From contig JAUCBJ010000877.1 of the NCBI GenBank assembly GCA_032718475.1, positions 124,001 through 188,000 on the forward strand: DNA of 64,000 nucleotides, read 5' to 3'. Source of the DNA: Nemertoderma westbladi (taxonomy: Eukaryota; Xenacoelomorpha; Nemertodermatida; Nemertodermatidae). The position numbers and the translations under genes were made by a program. Under the pieces are notes generated by a model, which was not told where the DNA came from, did not search any database, and worked only from the letters and a program-made list of their open reading frames with translations. Numbering within the stretch: the stretch's first letter is position 1; the number at the start of each line of letters is the position of its first letter. This document shows, piece by piece, positions 53,841 to 64,000 of this stretch.

Positions 53841-54664
53841 AATTGTGTAATATTAAACTGGTGCTTAATGGGGCTTATCTAAATGAATTAGTGTTCAGTA
53901 GCTTAGAATCCTTTGTCATAGCTTATGAGAAAAATTTACATGAGTTGGTTTTTGACAGATTTAATAGAAAATTAGACTGGCTACGTAATAAACAGAATGT
54001 GGGACCAGCCAGTAAAGTATTAGTACCTAATACAGTTGTAAATAACAGCCATAGAGTAATTAATAATAATCACAATACAGTATTATCCCTAGGTTTGAAT
54101 TTCGAACCTACACCTGCAGTGATACCTACTAAGGAATTTGTTGTATCTATAGAGTCGGTTGCTAAGCAACTAGGCGGTACTGTAGGAGCATCCTTTAGAC
54201 ATGATTCGTTATCTGTATTGGAGAACCACCGCATGCGTGATACACCAAATCTAACGCAGAGTGAGTTTGAAGCCATGGATGAGCTTGGTAATGACGATAG
54301 TATCATAATAAGACCGGCGGACAAAGGGAACAAAACTGTTGTAATGAATAAAACAGATTATAATAAGAAAATGACAGACATTTTGAGCGATACTGATCAA
54401 TTCCTTCCATTACCTAAAAATCCATTAAACCATTATGAACGCCAAATAAATAACACGTTGAAACGACTTTATGAAAACAAGGATATCACCATGGCGTTGA
54501 GAACTAAGTTATTAGCACATAACTCAGAGTTGCCATATGCTGTACATACGGCAACCCTAAAGTACATAAACCAGATCTACCATTACGTAATATTGTAGCT
54601 TTTAGACAGGCCCCGGTAGCCAAGATAGCAACGTTTGTAGCGACAGCCTTATCAGTTTATCTAC
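53841..54664 (+). pseudogene. Penelope-like element, N-terminal and RT start
   Basis: One frame (53825-54598) gives VLSLGLNFEPTPAVIPTKEF, SVAKQLGG, EAMDELGNDDSIIIRPADKG and NKTVVMNKTDYNKKM, then the DTDQFLPLPKN block. In the next frame KVHKPDLPLRNIV leads into the RT core. This is a typical PLE layout before the catalytic palm. It is interrupted at 54665 by an RTE fragment. Confidence 0.85.
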
Positions 54665-54973
54665 CACTATAACATTGGATGTGTCTCGTTGGTTCCCCCA
54701 AGCTTGACACTAGAACAAAGCCGCCTCCGCTTTGCAGGACATTGCTTTCGCAGTGAGGACCAGCCAGTGCATAATCTTGTCCATGACTTAGGGCTACAGC
54801 CCATGACTTTCTTGAGACGCATCTTAAAGGACACTGGCCTTGAAGATGCGGATGATCTAGCAAATGTCATGGGTGATAGGGAGTAGTGGCGGCGCAATTT
54901 TGTCGACAAGCTGGCACAGCATTCTTAAAAATGCAGCTGCAATGAAGCATGCATCCGATCCTCCTGCTCCTAG
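54665..54973 (+). pseudogene. RTE 3'-end fragment inserted in the PLE
   Basis: It matches the 3' end of the RTE copies at 35272 and 42558: SLTLEQSRLRFAGHCFRSED, MTFLRRILKDTGLEDADDLA, and the non-coding tail to GATCCTCCTGCTCCTAG in place of (TAG)n. A stop and small indels show decay. Confidence 0.85.
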
Positions 54974-55433
54974 TCCATGACATCTTAGGCTAGCTAGTTT
55001 TTTCTACTTTTTTATAAATGTTATAGATCACGTGTTAGCTATAAATTTTGGTATATATTTTTGTTCTATTTTTTTGTTCTAGAACACATTTTTTTATTTT
55101 TTATACAAGCTAGTTTAATTTACTTATAAACGTCGGTGTAACTGGTGCAATTGACAGAGATATTTTAGATTTATAGAAAAATTGGGGTGTGGGCTGGGGC
55201 ATTTCCCTGAATAAAGACACTATGACATTTTGAACCCCCCCCCCCCCCCACCCCCACCCATCACATACTCACTCTTGTAACCGTCTGTCACAACATCTGC
55301 GACCGCCCCACCCCCCCCCCCCCCCCCCCCCAACCCACCTCCCATAAGTGCCTACCGGTAGGTAAATTTTAATGTCCCCGAAATTCAATTCAAAGTTTTT
55401 TATACATATTATTTTATTTGTACTTTATTTCCA
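54974..55433. other. Low-complexity spacer with two poly-C tracts
   Basis: T-rich sequence with repeats of TTTTTTGTTCTA, and C homopolymers near 55234-55250 and 55311-55331. It ends TTGTACTTTATTTCCAG at 55434, which looks like a 3' splice site directly before resumed PLE coding sequence. Confidence 0.4.
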
Positions 55434-56352
55434 GATGGAACTTCAGCCAATGGATGTGCGGGATGCATAACGACGTAAACCGCAGACTGGGTAAACGGGA
55501 GTTCGATTGTTCCTTGGTAGACCAACGTTGGAGAGATGGGTTGTTACGATTTTGTAGATAAGCTAAATAATGTGAGTACCGAGTCTGGAGATATACAGGT
55601 CTCATTTGATGTGGTAAATATGTTTGGAAATATCCCGACACAGGAGGCTGAACAAGTAGCTATAGACTGGGTAAAAGCAGATGAAGGGTTTACTAAGAGA
55701 ACTGGGATCACAGTAAGCACCTTCGAGACATTATTACGTCTTGTGTTGGGACAACAGGCCTTTTCTTTTGAGAATGAATGTTTCATACAGATCAAAAAGG
55801 GTTACCAATGGGCAACCCTATTTCACCAATACTAGTTGCCTCTACATGTATAGCTTAGAGAGTAAGGCACGGGAACTGGGCATTCTCCCCATCACATGGT
55901 TTCGTTACGTAGATGATACATGGACAATTGTCCACAGAAACAGGGCATACGAATTATTAGATAAACTCAACAGATTACATTCTAATGTACAGTTTACTAT
56001 GGAAGTACAGAATGAGAATGGAGAGCTGCCCTTTTTGGACACACATGTAACCTTATTAGACGGGAAATTCAAGACTACGGTTTACCATAAACCGACCCAT
56101 TCCCATAGATATCTTAATTTTACATCCAACCATCATCCCCGTATAAAGGACAGTGTATGTTCAGGCCTATTTTACAGAACTAACAGGTTGTGTTCGGATA
56201 AAACTGCTCGAGACGAGACTCAATCGGAACTTGTAAATACCTTAAAAACGAATGGTTATCCATCAAGAGTTATATATAACAGTAAACGCAGGGTTAATAA
56301 AAAATACGACAATCGGGATAAAGACAAACAGACACGAGACAGACCAGGTTAA
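55434..56352 (+). pseudogene. Penelope-like reverse transcriptase
   Basis: After a degenerate start the frame gives DIQVSFDVVNMFGNIPTQEA (first catalytic Asp), LRLVLGQQAFSFEN, and a GLPMGNPISPILVAS block in a shifted frame. It then gives WFRYVDDTWTIVHR (catalytic Asp-Asp), ELPFLDTHVTLLDGKFKTTV, HKPTHSHRYLNF and a SGLFYRTNRLC block. These are all standard PLE RT blocks in order. A frameshift near 55800 and another near 56300 break it. Confidence 0.92.
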
Positions 56353-56839
56353 CATAGGTTGGACATATGTAACGGGTTTAACTGAAAAGTTGGAACGTGT
56401 ATGTAGGAGGTATGGGGTGGGGACCTATTCCAGAACAGGACGTAAATTATCAAGTTACCTATGCAAAGGCCATAAGCCTAAATCTGAAGCTCGGGGAGTA
56501 GTCTATATGCTACCATGTGAGTGTGACAGGATATATGTAGGTGAATCCAAGTACTCGGCCGAGGTACGGCTAATAAAACATGACAGTGACGTTAGGCATG
56601 AAAGGGTGAAAGCGACTGATTTGGCAGCCCACTGTGTAGAGGCTGGTCATATTCCACAATTCCATTTAATAAAAGCAGTAGCAAGAGAAAATGACTTACG
56701 TAGACGTAAAATACTAGAAAGCTTATGTATAGCGTCCCTGGGTGTGAGAGCGATAAATAAGAGAACTTCGGTCGAAGTGGACCAGCTTAGTGTAGCAGCG
56801 GTAAATCAATGGGTAGATAGGGTAGCTAAAGGGTTGTAA
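56353..56839 (+). pseudogene. GIY-YIG endonuclease of the Penelope-like element
   Basis: The frame begins upstream at about 56252 and is open to 56839. It reads KLERVCRRYGVGTYSRTGRK, VVYMLPCECDRIYVGESKYS, then a VRLIKHDSDVRH helix, AAHCVEAGH and a late RRKILESLCI helix with a conserved Glu. The layout is that of the GIY-YIG domain that follows RT in PLEs and nicks the target. The domain itself appears undamaged, but the RT frame before it is broken. Confidence 0.9.
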
Positions 56840-56850
56840 ATAAGTAATTG

Positions 56851-57043
56851 TTGTGCAAACTTACTAGATCGTATTTTTGTACTGTAGTTGTGCAGATTTA
56901 CTAAATCGTATTTCTATACTGTAGTTGTGCAGATTTACTAAATCGTATTTTTGTACTGTAATTGTGCACATTTACCAAATCGTATTTTTGTACTGTAGTT
57001 GTGCAGATTTACCAAATCGTATTTTTGTACTGTAGTTGTGCAG
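56851..57043 (+). repeat. 37-bp tandem repeat, about five copies
   Basis: Units start at 56851, 56888, 56925, 56962 and 56999, each close to TTGTGCAGATTTACTAAATC plus GTATTTTTGTACTGTAG. A partial sixth ends at 57043. The array begins 11 bp after the PLE stop codon, so it is probably the PLE 3' untranslated end. Confidence 0.9.
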
Positions 57044-57238
57044 AATAATTGATGTGTCTGTTGTTACTGTAGTCTTACAGAATTCCGAAATATCAATTTT
57101 GCGCTGTGTTTGTACCTGTCTGCCGGTGTGCAATTTTTTACATTCAGTAGTTCTATAGTTAGTGCTTAGTGGTCATATTTACTGTACCGGTATCATACCG
57201 TAGACTAGACCTACATCCATACCCTGATAGTTGTACCT

Positions 57239-58452
57239 GTAAAAGCCTTTGCTGAATTGCCCCGTTATTTTTCTTATTTTTCCATTAAAATACTCTGTAG
57301 TTGATTTAATAGGCGTAAGAGAGCGTATTATTGCTGTATCGGTGTTTTTTAGAGGATCTAAGAGCTATTTCCTCCGTATGTGTACTGTGGAAGGCATAGT
57401 TGATGATTCTATGGCAATTCTGTGACGCAAAAGGGGCTAGATACTCTTGAACAGTAGTTACTATGACGACGGTTAACAGCTGATATTCATACGTGTCGAT
57501 TTTCTTTGTTCTACGGCATCTCTCAGTTCAGTCAACCAATCAGAGCGTTTTTATGGCTCTTGTACAGAAATTTCCGAGAAATCACGTAATGCATTATGGG
57601 CAGTGTTATCATTCAGTCCTGAGCCAAGGAAGAACGGCTTTGGAGTATTTTGTGCTTTTCTGCTTTAGCCTTACACTAGTAGGCTTAATTATAAGGACAT
57701 ATATCCGTTATCTGCATGTACCATCATAACTGCACTGGTTAACACTGGTTAACTGGCCCATACTGTGCAACTTAACTTAACATTACTGCTTTGCTGTCGG
57801 TTATTCATTATATTTGTTGATGAATTATTATATTTGGAATAACGAGAAATAACCCCGAAACCCAATATTCTTGATATACCGAAGGTAAGAGAGAAAGGTT
57901 ACATATAACGATTGTGACTTATGTTAAAGTGGTTTGAAGTGAATCTAATGTTATTTGATAGACCCTACATGAGTCGGTCCGTGTTCCTTTTATATGTGAC
58001 TAAAATCAGTGAAGATCGGCAGATTAGTGTGCAGTATTGTGCAGCATTGTGTATGAGTGAGACTGATAACGAAGCATTTCCTAAAGAATGCGCCATATAT
58101 GTGAATTATAACTACTGTAAGCCATATCGTTGTGAGTAGTTTAAGTCATAACTCTGTTTATATAGATAGAGCGCCACGTCCTAAAGGAACTGTTAATATT
58201 CCCCGAAGGTGAATAATATTGTCAGAGATTATATAATACTGTCAGTCGAATAATACATTAGGCTTACATAGCAATAAGATTAAGCCGTCGAACCCAATCT
58301 CCCGGGTATATCCAGCGGGTGAATGATCGCGCACAGATTGGTTTCGACTAGTGTAGTGAATCAAATACTTGTCATAGGCTAAAAGTGATTTATTATCTAA
58401 AAGACATCCTAATTTGGCGGGTTAAACTGCCAAAGGTCTGAAAGCGCGAACA
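57239..58452 (+). repeat. 5' LTR of the open BEL/Pao copy
   Basis: It starts TGTAAAAGCC and ends CGAACA, and is homologous to the solo LTR (26682-27806) and to the LTR at 19778-21064. It differs from them more than they differ from each other in places, so it is another subfamily. TATA-like TTTTATATG is at 57988-57995, and the AATAAA signal is altered to AACGAA near 58068. The 5-base flank before it is GTACC. The matching 3' LTR is outside the window. Confidence 0.85.
57988..57995 (+). promoter_or_regulatory. TATA box of the LTR promoter
   Basis: TTTTATATG, aligned with the TATA boxes of the other two LTRs and followed by GATCGGCAGATTAGTG. Confidence 0.55.
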
Positions 58453-60620
58453 ATAATGGATATTGCTTCTGTATTGCAGTAGGCAATAAAGCTGAAGTAC
58501 CGGCAACCGGTACCCAGTAGGCCTGACTACCTAACCACCCGGACCGGTACCTACAGCAGTACAGGTACAGCAGTATTATTCGATTTTGATAATTATATAC
58601 CGGTAGGCCTTAATAATTAATCAGGGACTGCAGCCCTGGTTTTTTATTGAGATTTTTACTTATTTCTGTCAAGTTTTATTTGTTTGTAGGCCAGTATTGA
58701 ACAGAAGGCGTATAAGCCTGATCAGATTGTACAGACAATTTGTAGGCTGAGCTGTTGTCTGATTGCTGTTAAGTCTGAACGGATTGCAGTGTGTGTAGAT
58801 CACCTGTCCGATAAAGAACGGTTAGGAAGTAGGGGCAGCCAAAGCTGTAAGGTAAACCCCCAACTAAAGAATAAGTCGTACTACCGGGTTAGAACGCATA
58901 CTACCTAATCATTTCGGAGTCTGCATGTCCTGTAGTTTATTTAGGCTTGAGAGTAGTCTGCCATCGTTTAGTCTGTACTTTGTTTGTGTAGTCTGTACAG
59001 GTAGCGTATAATATTTATTTAGATAATTTGTAGGCTGGATAGTTGTCTGGCTGTTATTAGGTCTGAACGGATTGCAGTGTGTGTAGAGCCTCTGTCCGAT
59101 AAAGAACGGTTAGGAAGTAGGGGCAGCCAAAGCTGTAAGGTAAACCCCCAACTAAAGAATAAGTCGTGCTACTGGGTTAGAACGCATACTACCTAATCAT
59201 TTCGGAGTCTGCATGTCCTGTAGTTTATTTAGGCTTGATAGTAGTCTGTCAGTGTTTGGTCTGCATTTTGTTTGAGTGGTTTGTACGCGTAGCGTAATAT
59301 TTATTATTCAGAGTTTATGCGATTATTCGCAACATTCATTCCCCAAGTTTGTTCCTACAATAATTGTGTTTGTTATACATACCGCTATAGTTAAATTAAC
59401 CCTGGTACTACACGGGCTGCTTGGCGTAGGTAAAGACTGGTGATTTTGTGCACCGGTCACTCCAGCAGATGCCGTGGTTCTTTTAGCTGTTCAAGTATAT
59501 TTAACTACTGATTATATGTTGTACAAGTACTCGTACCTAATTTAGGGTTTAGTGTACAGTGCTTTCCGAAAGTAATTAGTGTAGGCATTATATTTGTGTT
59601 GTAAAGTGGTTGATAGGCACGTTCGATTAGCTCTATTAACTTCTAGGTAGGAACACTCCGTGATACATAACGTAGTACCTATAGCGATACGGCTATAGGT
59701 CGTCAGGCGGTGGTATTTTCCTATCTGGACAACGCAGTGTATTTACTACTACTTATTATTTTCAAATACCGTAGTACCCTGTCCGTTGTAATAACCAGAT
59801 TTCTAACCCTTTGTTAGGCTGGTTTGTAGACTTCTTGTAAAATTACCCTAAAATTTCGTATTTGTGTTTTTGTAAATTTTTGTGTTTATTTAGAGATTGT
59901 AATCTCAACCCGAATCGTACGTAATTTGTAGTATTAAGTAACTTAGGTAAATTAGAATTATTTGTTTTAGTGTCCTATAAGTAACACTTCACTGAAAGCG
60001 CACCGCTTTGTGTAGTGATTACTCCCCAGAAATAATAACATTTATTTCAAACATTGACAAACCCATTAAAACGGGTATATATATATTATAAATCAAATCT
60101 CACGATTTATAAATAGTAGGCCTACCATACAACCATTAGGTCTCAATATCAGTTGGACTACTGCTCAAATAACGGTAATAAAGTAAGTAAAGTAACCAAG
60201 TAACCCTAAAATTCAGAAATTCAATTATTTAAAATAATTGACATACCGGTATTTGCAATAGGCTTATTATATTTATTTCAATAAATTTAGGCTGAAATTA
60301 TACCGGTACTTTGTAATTAATTCTAGTCCAGAATTATACTTATATATACTATAACTGTAAGCTGTATACCGGTATTCCCGATAGGCCTATTATATATTTA
60401 TATATATTTGTGCTAAAATTATATACCGGTTTCTGTGAAAAACCTAGTCTGTAATAATACTTATATATACCATAAGCATACCGGTATTCTAATATTATAT
60501 ATATCACGCTACACTGAGTAGCAGTATCGGTAATTAATTACTAGGCTAGCAGTTAATACTGAATTACTAGACTTGCTTGGACTGTAATATAGCAGTAGGC
60601 ATTCAACTGTACAACCAAAC
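58453..60620 (+). other. 2.2-kb untranslated leader of the open BEL/Pao copy
   Basis: No long frame. It contains a 288-bp tandem duplication (58725-59300), blocks shared with 17967-19777, and a run of ACCGGTA-rich AT sequence before the gag start. A TGGATATTGC five bases after the LTR could be a primer site, but the other copy lacks it. Confidence 0.6.
58725..59300 (+). repeat. 288-bp tandem duplication in the leader
   Basis: GGATTGCAGTGTGTGTAG occurs at 58781 and 59069. The following 230 bp are almost identical, including GAACGGTTAGGAAGTAGGGG and TCGGAGTCTGCATGTCCTG. The leader of the minus-strand element has one equivalent unit (19330-19440). Confidence 0.85.
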
Positions 60621-63600
60621 ATGTCTGACTCACAACAAACATTGTCAGATAGTCTCTTAGAGGGTGTTAGAATGAGTATTAGACTTAGACAGCGTCTTAA
60701 AAGGATCTGTGACCAAGATCAAAGTATGGAACATCCCAGACCAAAGTCTAAGTCCCCTCCTACTGTGCGAAAGATCATCCCTCAAGTAGTAGTATCAGAC
60801 CCTAGGCTAGTCCAACATCGTAGGTCTATCATAGGCACTCGAGCTCAGGTCAAGCGGGACCAAGAAGCAGCGGAACCGCAACAACCCGCGAGCCAAGAAC
60901 TTACTTCTCAACGGCCTGATAGCTCCAGTAGTTCGGATACTGTTGAGCGGACGCCCGAACGCGGAGCGAAGATGGCGGATAAGGTTTATGATGAGCGGCC
61001 AACCTATGAAGAATCAACCGACGCCACTTCTTCTCAAGAAGAAAGCGAAGTGACAGCAGAGAAACCACATAAGAGGGATGCTATTGACATCTATCTGTCA
61101 GACTATCAACGCTTTGTAGGAGATGAAGAGTTGAGGAGAAGGCTGGAGGGGCTTAGCCCTAATAGTGAAGGAACCAAGCTTGTGTTGGATGCCATCGATG
61201 CGGAAATGTTAGCTGTGAACCAAGCTAAATTTGATGAACTCCTCCGCATCACTAGAGTCCAAGAAGAGCAAGTAAAGAAAAAACTTGTAGAAGACAGAAA
61301 GGCAGCGGCAGTAGCAGCAGCCGTGGCAGCGGCAGAAGCAGTAGTAAAAGCGGCCGAAGCTGAAAGAAAGGTGGCCGAGGCTGAAAGAAAGGCCGCAGAG
61401 GCAGTGGCAGAAGCCGAACGGAGAGCGACTGAAGAAACCACCCAACTAGAATTGGAATACATTCAGGAGAATCAAGACTGCATAAATAAACAGTTAACAG
61501 CTAGTAATATGCAGATGATGAATCGATCTACTCCCAAAAGACAGGGATATACATCATCTGAGGAAGGCGATACCACCGATACTGAAGGCAAAGGAAATAG
61601 ATCTCGTCTAAGCAGACGTAGAAGAACATCCCACCGTCATAAATTGCCTGATTTGCCTCCAGCTGTTAGAAGGCAACTAAATAACACCAACTTAGGTAGT
61701 ACAGAACCCATAGACCAGGTGGTTAAAATAGAAAGACTCCCTACTATAGTAGATGAGCCTGAAATAATTAGGCCTGTTCTTGAAATCACCCCTTCGGTGA
61801 TAGACACACCTGTGCTCCCTGAAGTTACCTCTAAATTCCCTCTGCACAGCACTAAGCTACCTGTGCCCAGTAGAACAGCCCATGAGACAGTTCAGGTCCT
61901 GGACCCCGAGCGAAATATTCATGATTTGTCGCCCGTTGTCCCTCGTCCGCCCGCTACAACGTTGGCGACTCCCGCTTCTGCGGTCGAATGGGTGGACGAG
62001 AGACGGCGGGGGATGGATCTCCTGCTCGGGCAGATGCAGGAGACTGTTCAGCAATTCAAGGGCACAGTAAGGGAAAGTAGACTAGAGTTGCAAGAAGTGC
62101 AGCAAAGTATCGCGCTAGAACGCGATAAATTAGTGAACACACAAAAGGGTATACCACCACCCCCTGTAACAATGTGTCAACCCGTTAGGTCTGAAGTATC
62201 CCATGCGCAAGGTGTGGAGCCTACACGCATCTATACTGCTAGCGAAGTAGAAACTCCTATAGTAAACACTATTAAGGGTAATTATAAACCTGTTGATAAT
62301 GATATCTCATCTAGACTTGATAATAATCCGAGAAACTTATATACCGATAATTCTCTATTCAATAATACGATGGCTCAAGAAAGTTTTACACGCCAAATGG
62401 CTAGAACCGAAGCCCGACAAGCAGTAAAGGTTGGAGAGATCGTCAAGTTCAATGGAGATGAGATGAAATGGTTACCTTTTAATGAATATTACAAAGATAA
62501 CATACAGAACTCTGTACTATCTAATGGAGAGAAACTTAGATTCCTCATAGAGTGCTTGGAAGGATCTCCCAAGTTAATGGCGTTAAAGTTTATTGGACAT
62601 CCAGACGGATTAAGACAAGTTTGGGATACACTAAACATCAGGTATGGTAATAGGAATAACATAGCTGGGTATTTGTATGCAAAGTTGGTAGCGCCCCGAA
62701 AGTTTATTAGCAGCGGGATTATAGAGTTTTCCGATGAAATTCAGGAGATCTGCAGACAATTAGATTGGCTAGGTAAGTCTCATGAGTATCAGAGCGCTAT
62801 GGTTATTAGAGCAGTGGCTTCTACTTTACCGAAGGGTGGAGTAGGTACACGCTGGGACAAGAAAGTGTTATACATGATGGAACAACAACAACGAGACCCT
62901 ACCATGACTGATCTCATGACATTCTTGGATGGCGAAGTGAAATTACAGCTCATAAAGCAGTCCAGAGAGAAGACAGCGGAAAGTAAGGTAAGTGAGAAAC
63001 CCGTTTCTAGGAGAAGGGTAACACCAGTATGTTATACCGACGACGGTGAAAGCCAAACCTCTCAAGGAGAGGACAGCGGGAAAGACACTGACAGGTCTTA
63101 TTATGTCAATAAAATGCCTAAAGATCAGGTAAGTACATCCAAGTCTCGACCCAATGACAGAAGGGAACTGGTACAAAAAACCCCTCCTACGTCTCCTAAA
63201 AGAATTCAGGTGAGAAAGCCCGAGGAAAGAACAAGTGTGCACCACATAGCACAGGTTAAAGTAAGTAACATCAAGCCGAAATGTGTGCTGTGCGACGGGC
63301 CCCACCGTTTGAATGTGTGTGATGAATTCCTGAGGAAATCATTCGAGGATAGACGTGAAGTCATGTGGGATAAACGGTTGTGTTATAATTGCCTCAGACG
63401 AGGACACCAACGGCGAACCTGTTACTCCGACGCAAGGTGTGCAAAGTGCGGCGCAAAACATCATATCTTGTTGCACACGGAATTCGAACGAAACAGCCCG
63501 AGTCAGGTAAGTGAGTCCGAACTACATGTCCAATTCAGTGATGTGAACGACACTGATCAATCTGAGATGGAAGGATTCTATACGGACGAGTTCTCCGACC

Positions 63601-64000
63601 AAAACGAATCCTGTTACCTAATAAACACCACCGCAGTGTATCGAGCACTCGTGCATGAGAAAGACACAGACAGCGACCTTACCTTAACTACTTCTGATCA
63701 ACAACCATCTTGGAAAGCGCCAACTTCCAATATAGGAATCCGAGAATTTCCTGTAGTCCAGTTACGGGTCCACGGACCTCAGAAGAGCTATATAGTGAAC
63801 GCCCTCCTGGACTCCGGTAGCACAGGAACATTCATCGATAAAGAACTAGCCGAAGTCATCTTTGCTGGACAACCCAAGTTCCGAACCAAGCTAAACATGT
63901 CAGGGATCATGCAGGTTTGGAATTCTACTGTAGCTGCCGACTATTACATAGGTGAGTTGTCCACTCCACAGGATAAACTAGGAGAATACAGTATAAGGTC
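60621..64000 (+). CDS. BEL/Pao Gag-protease polyprotein, open to the window edge
   Basis: I translated 1126 codons from ATG 60621 without a stop, and the frame continues past 64000. Layout: charged N-terminus with KSKSPPTVRKIIP (about 46-58) and RSIIGTRAQVKRD; KRDAIDIYLSDYQRF (about 152); an Ala/Glu/Lys coiled coil (about 220-290); a Pro-rich middle; a second helix (about 460-510); the DUF1759-type core with PKLMALKFIGHPDG and LVAPRKF; zinc clusters CVLC, CYNCLRRGHQRRTC and CAKCGAKHHILLH; and a retropepsin core LLDSGSTGTFID with intact Asp-Ser-Gly near residue 1070. The two other gag copies in the window have a further N-terminal domain of about 190 residues that is absent here. This is probably a young copy, and RT and integrase should follow outside the window. 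Confidence 0.93.
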   Translation, partial: MSDSQQTLSDSLLEGVRMSIRLRQRLKRICDQDQSMEHPRPKSKSPPTVRKIIPQVVVSDPRLVQHRRSIIGTRAQVKRDQEAAEPQQPASQELTSQRPDSSSSSDTVERTPERGAKMADKVYDERPTYEESTDATSSQEESEVTAEKPHKRDAIDIYLSDYQRFVGDEELRRRLEGLSPNSEGTKLVLDAIDAEMLAVNQAKFDELLRITRVQEEQVKKKLVEDRKAAAVAAAVAAAEAVVKAAEAERKVAEAERKAAEAVAEAERRATEETTQLELEYIQENQDCINKQLTASNMQMMNRSTPKRQGYTSSEEGDTTDTEGKGNRSRLSRRRRTSHRHKLPDLPPAVRRQLNNTNLGSTEPIDQVVKIERLPTIVDEPEIIRPVLEITPSVIDTPVLPEVTSKFPLHSTKLPVPSRTAHETVQVLDPERNIHDLSPVVPRPPATTLATPASAVEWVDERRRGMDLLLGQMQETVQQFKGTVRESRLELQEVQQSIALERDKLVNTQKGIPPPPVTMCQPVRSEVSHAQGVEPTRIYTASEVETPIVNTIKGNYKPVDNDISSRLDNNPRNLYTDNSLFNNTMAQESFTRQMARTEARQAVKVGEIVKFNGDEMKWLPFNEYYKDNIQNSVLSNGEKLRFLIECLEGSPKLMALKFIGHPDGLRQVWDTLNIRYGNRNNIAGYLYAKLVAPRKFISSGIIEFSDEIQEICRQLDWLGKSHEYQSAMVIRAVASTLPKGGVGTRWDKKVLYMMEQQQRDPTMTDLMTFLDGEVKLQLIKQSREKTAESKVSEKPVSRRRVTPVCYTDDGESQTSQGEDSGKDTDRSYYVNKMPKDQVSTSKSRPNDRRELVQKTPPTSPKRIQVRKPEERTSVHHIAQVKVSNIKPKCVLCDGPHRLNVCDEFLRKSFEDRREVMWDKRLCYNCLRRGHQRRTCYSDARCAKCGAKHHILLHTEFERNSPSQVSESELHVQFSDVNDTDQSEMEGFYTDEFSDQNESCYLINTTAVYRALVHEKDTDSDLTLTTSDQQPSWKAPTSNIGIREFPVVQLRVHGPQKSYIVNALLDSGSTGTFIDKELAEVIFAGQPKFRTKLNMSGIMQVWNSTVAADYYIGELSTPQDKLGEYSIR

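Noticed and set aside
57493-57729. 78-codon frame in the LTR
   Set aside because: The homologous stretches of the other two LTRs do not keep the frame open, so it is unlikely to be coding.
61106-61462. Ser/Ala-rich minus frame
   Set aside because: It is the complement of the Ala/Glu/Lys coiled coil of the open gag ORF.

Overview
The window is eukaryotic and looks like repeat-rich genomic DNA from an invertebrate animal, probably marine. It is AT-rich, has no operons or ribosome-binding sites, and is dominated by BEL/Pao and Ty3/Gypsy LTR retrotransposons, Penelope-like elements (PLEs), RTE-like and CR1/Jockey-like non-LTR retrotransposons, tRNA-derived SINE-like repeats and foldback elements. 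I recognise one host gene, a single-exon GT31 beta-1,3-glycosyltransferase at 41014-41985 (+). The species cannot be fixed from sequence alone. One SINE carries a motif I associate with metazoan and cephalopod SINEs, but that is only a hint.

Layout. 307-1310 is a 1-kb element with about 230-bp inverted ends. 1721-2877 is the endonuclease half of a CR1/Jockey-like LINE (+), and a related RT piece follows at 21065-21358. Between them, 2878-21064 reads on the minus strand as one long, decayed BEL/Pao element: 5' LTR (19778-21064), long leader, gag, protease, RT, RNase H, integrase, DUF5641-type domain, an extra zinc-finger ORF in the env position (2986-4275), and a 39-bp remnant of the 3' LTR. 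It is broken by an RTE fragment with a 10-bp target duplication (10469-11376), a 4-kb block containing a three-copy 369-bp tRNA-derived array, and a SINE in the LTR with a 12-bp duplication. A second gag fragment of the same family is at 21405-22415. A copy whose gag-protease frame is open begins at 57239 and runs off the right edge (ORF from 60621).

23316-25230 holds degenerate RTE and PLE pieces. 26094-33216 is a nest: a PLE fragment with 73-bp inverted termini, containing a Gypsy element with 95-bp LTRs (27877-32767) and a solo BEL/Pao LTR with a 5-bp duplication GATGT (26682-27806). Two nearly identical RTE copies in the same orientation (35272-38370 and 42558-46135) flank the GT31 gene. 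47627-49450 holds LINE pieces, an ORF1-like fragment and a tRNA-derived repeat. 49544-50917 is a foldback element with 312-bp arms and an inner perfect 53-bp hairpin. 50965-56839 holds a LINE RT fragment, a BEL/Pao integrase region of another family, a gag scrap and a PLE with RT and GIY-YIG domains.

The parts do not form a shared pathway. The window records successive insertions, several of which can be ordered by nesting and target-site duplications. The most unusual features are the zinc-finger ORF at the 3' end of the BEL/Pao element, the gag domain present in two copies but absent from the open copy, the multimeric tRNA-derived array inserted with a single target duplication, and the Gypsy element with very short LTRs and tRNA similarity extending beyond the primer site.
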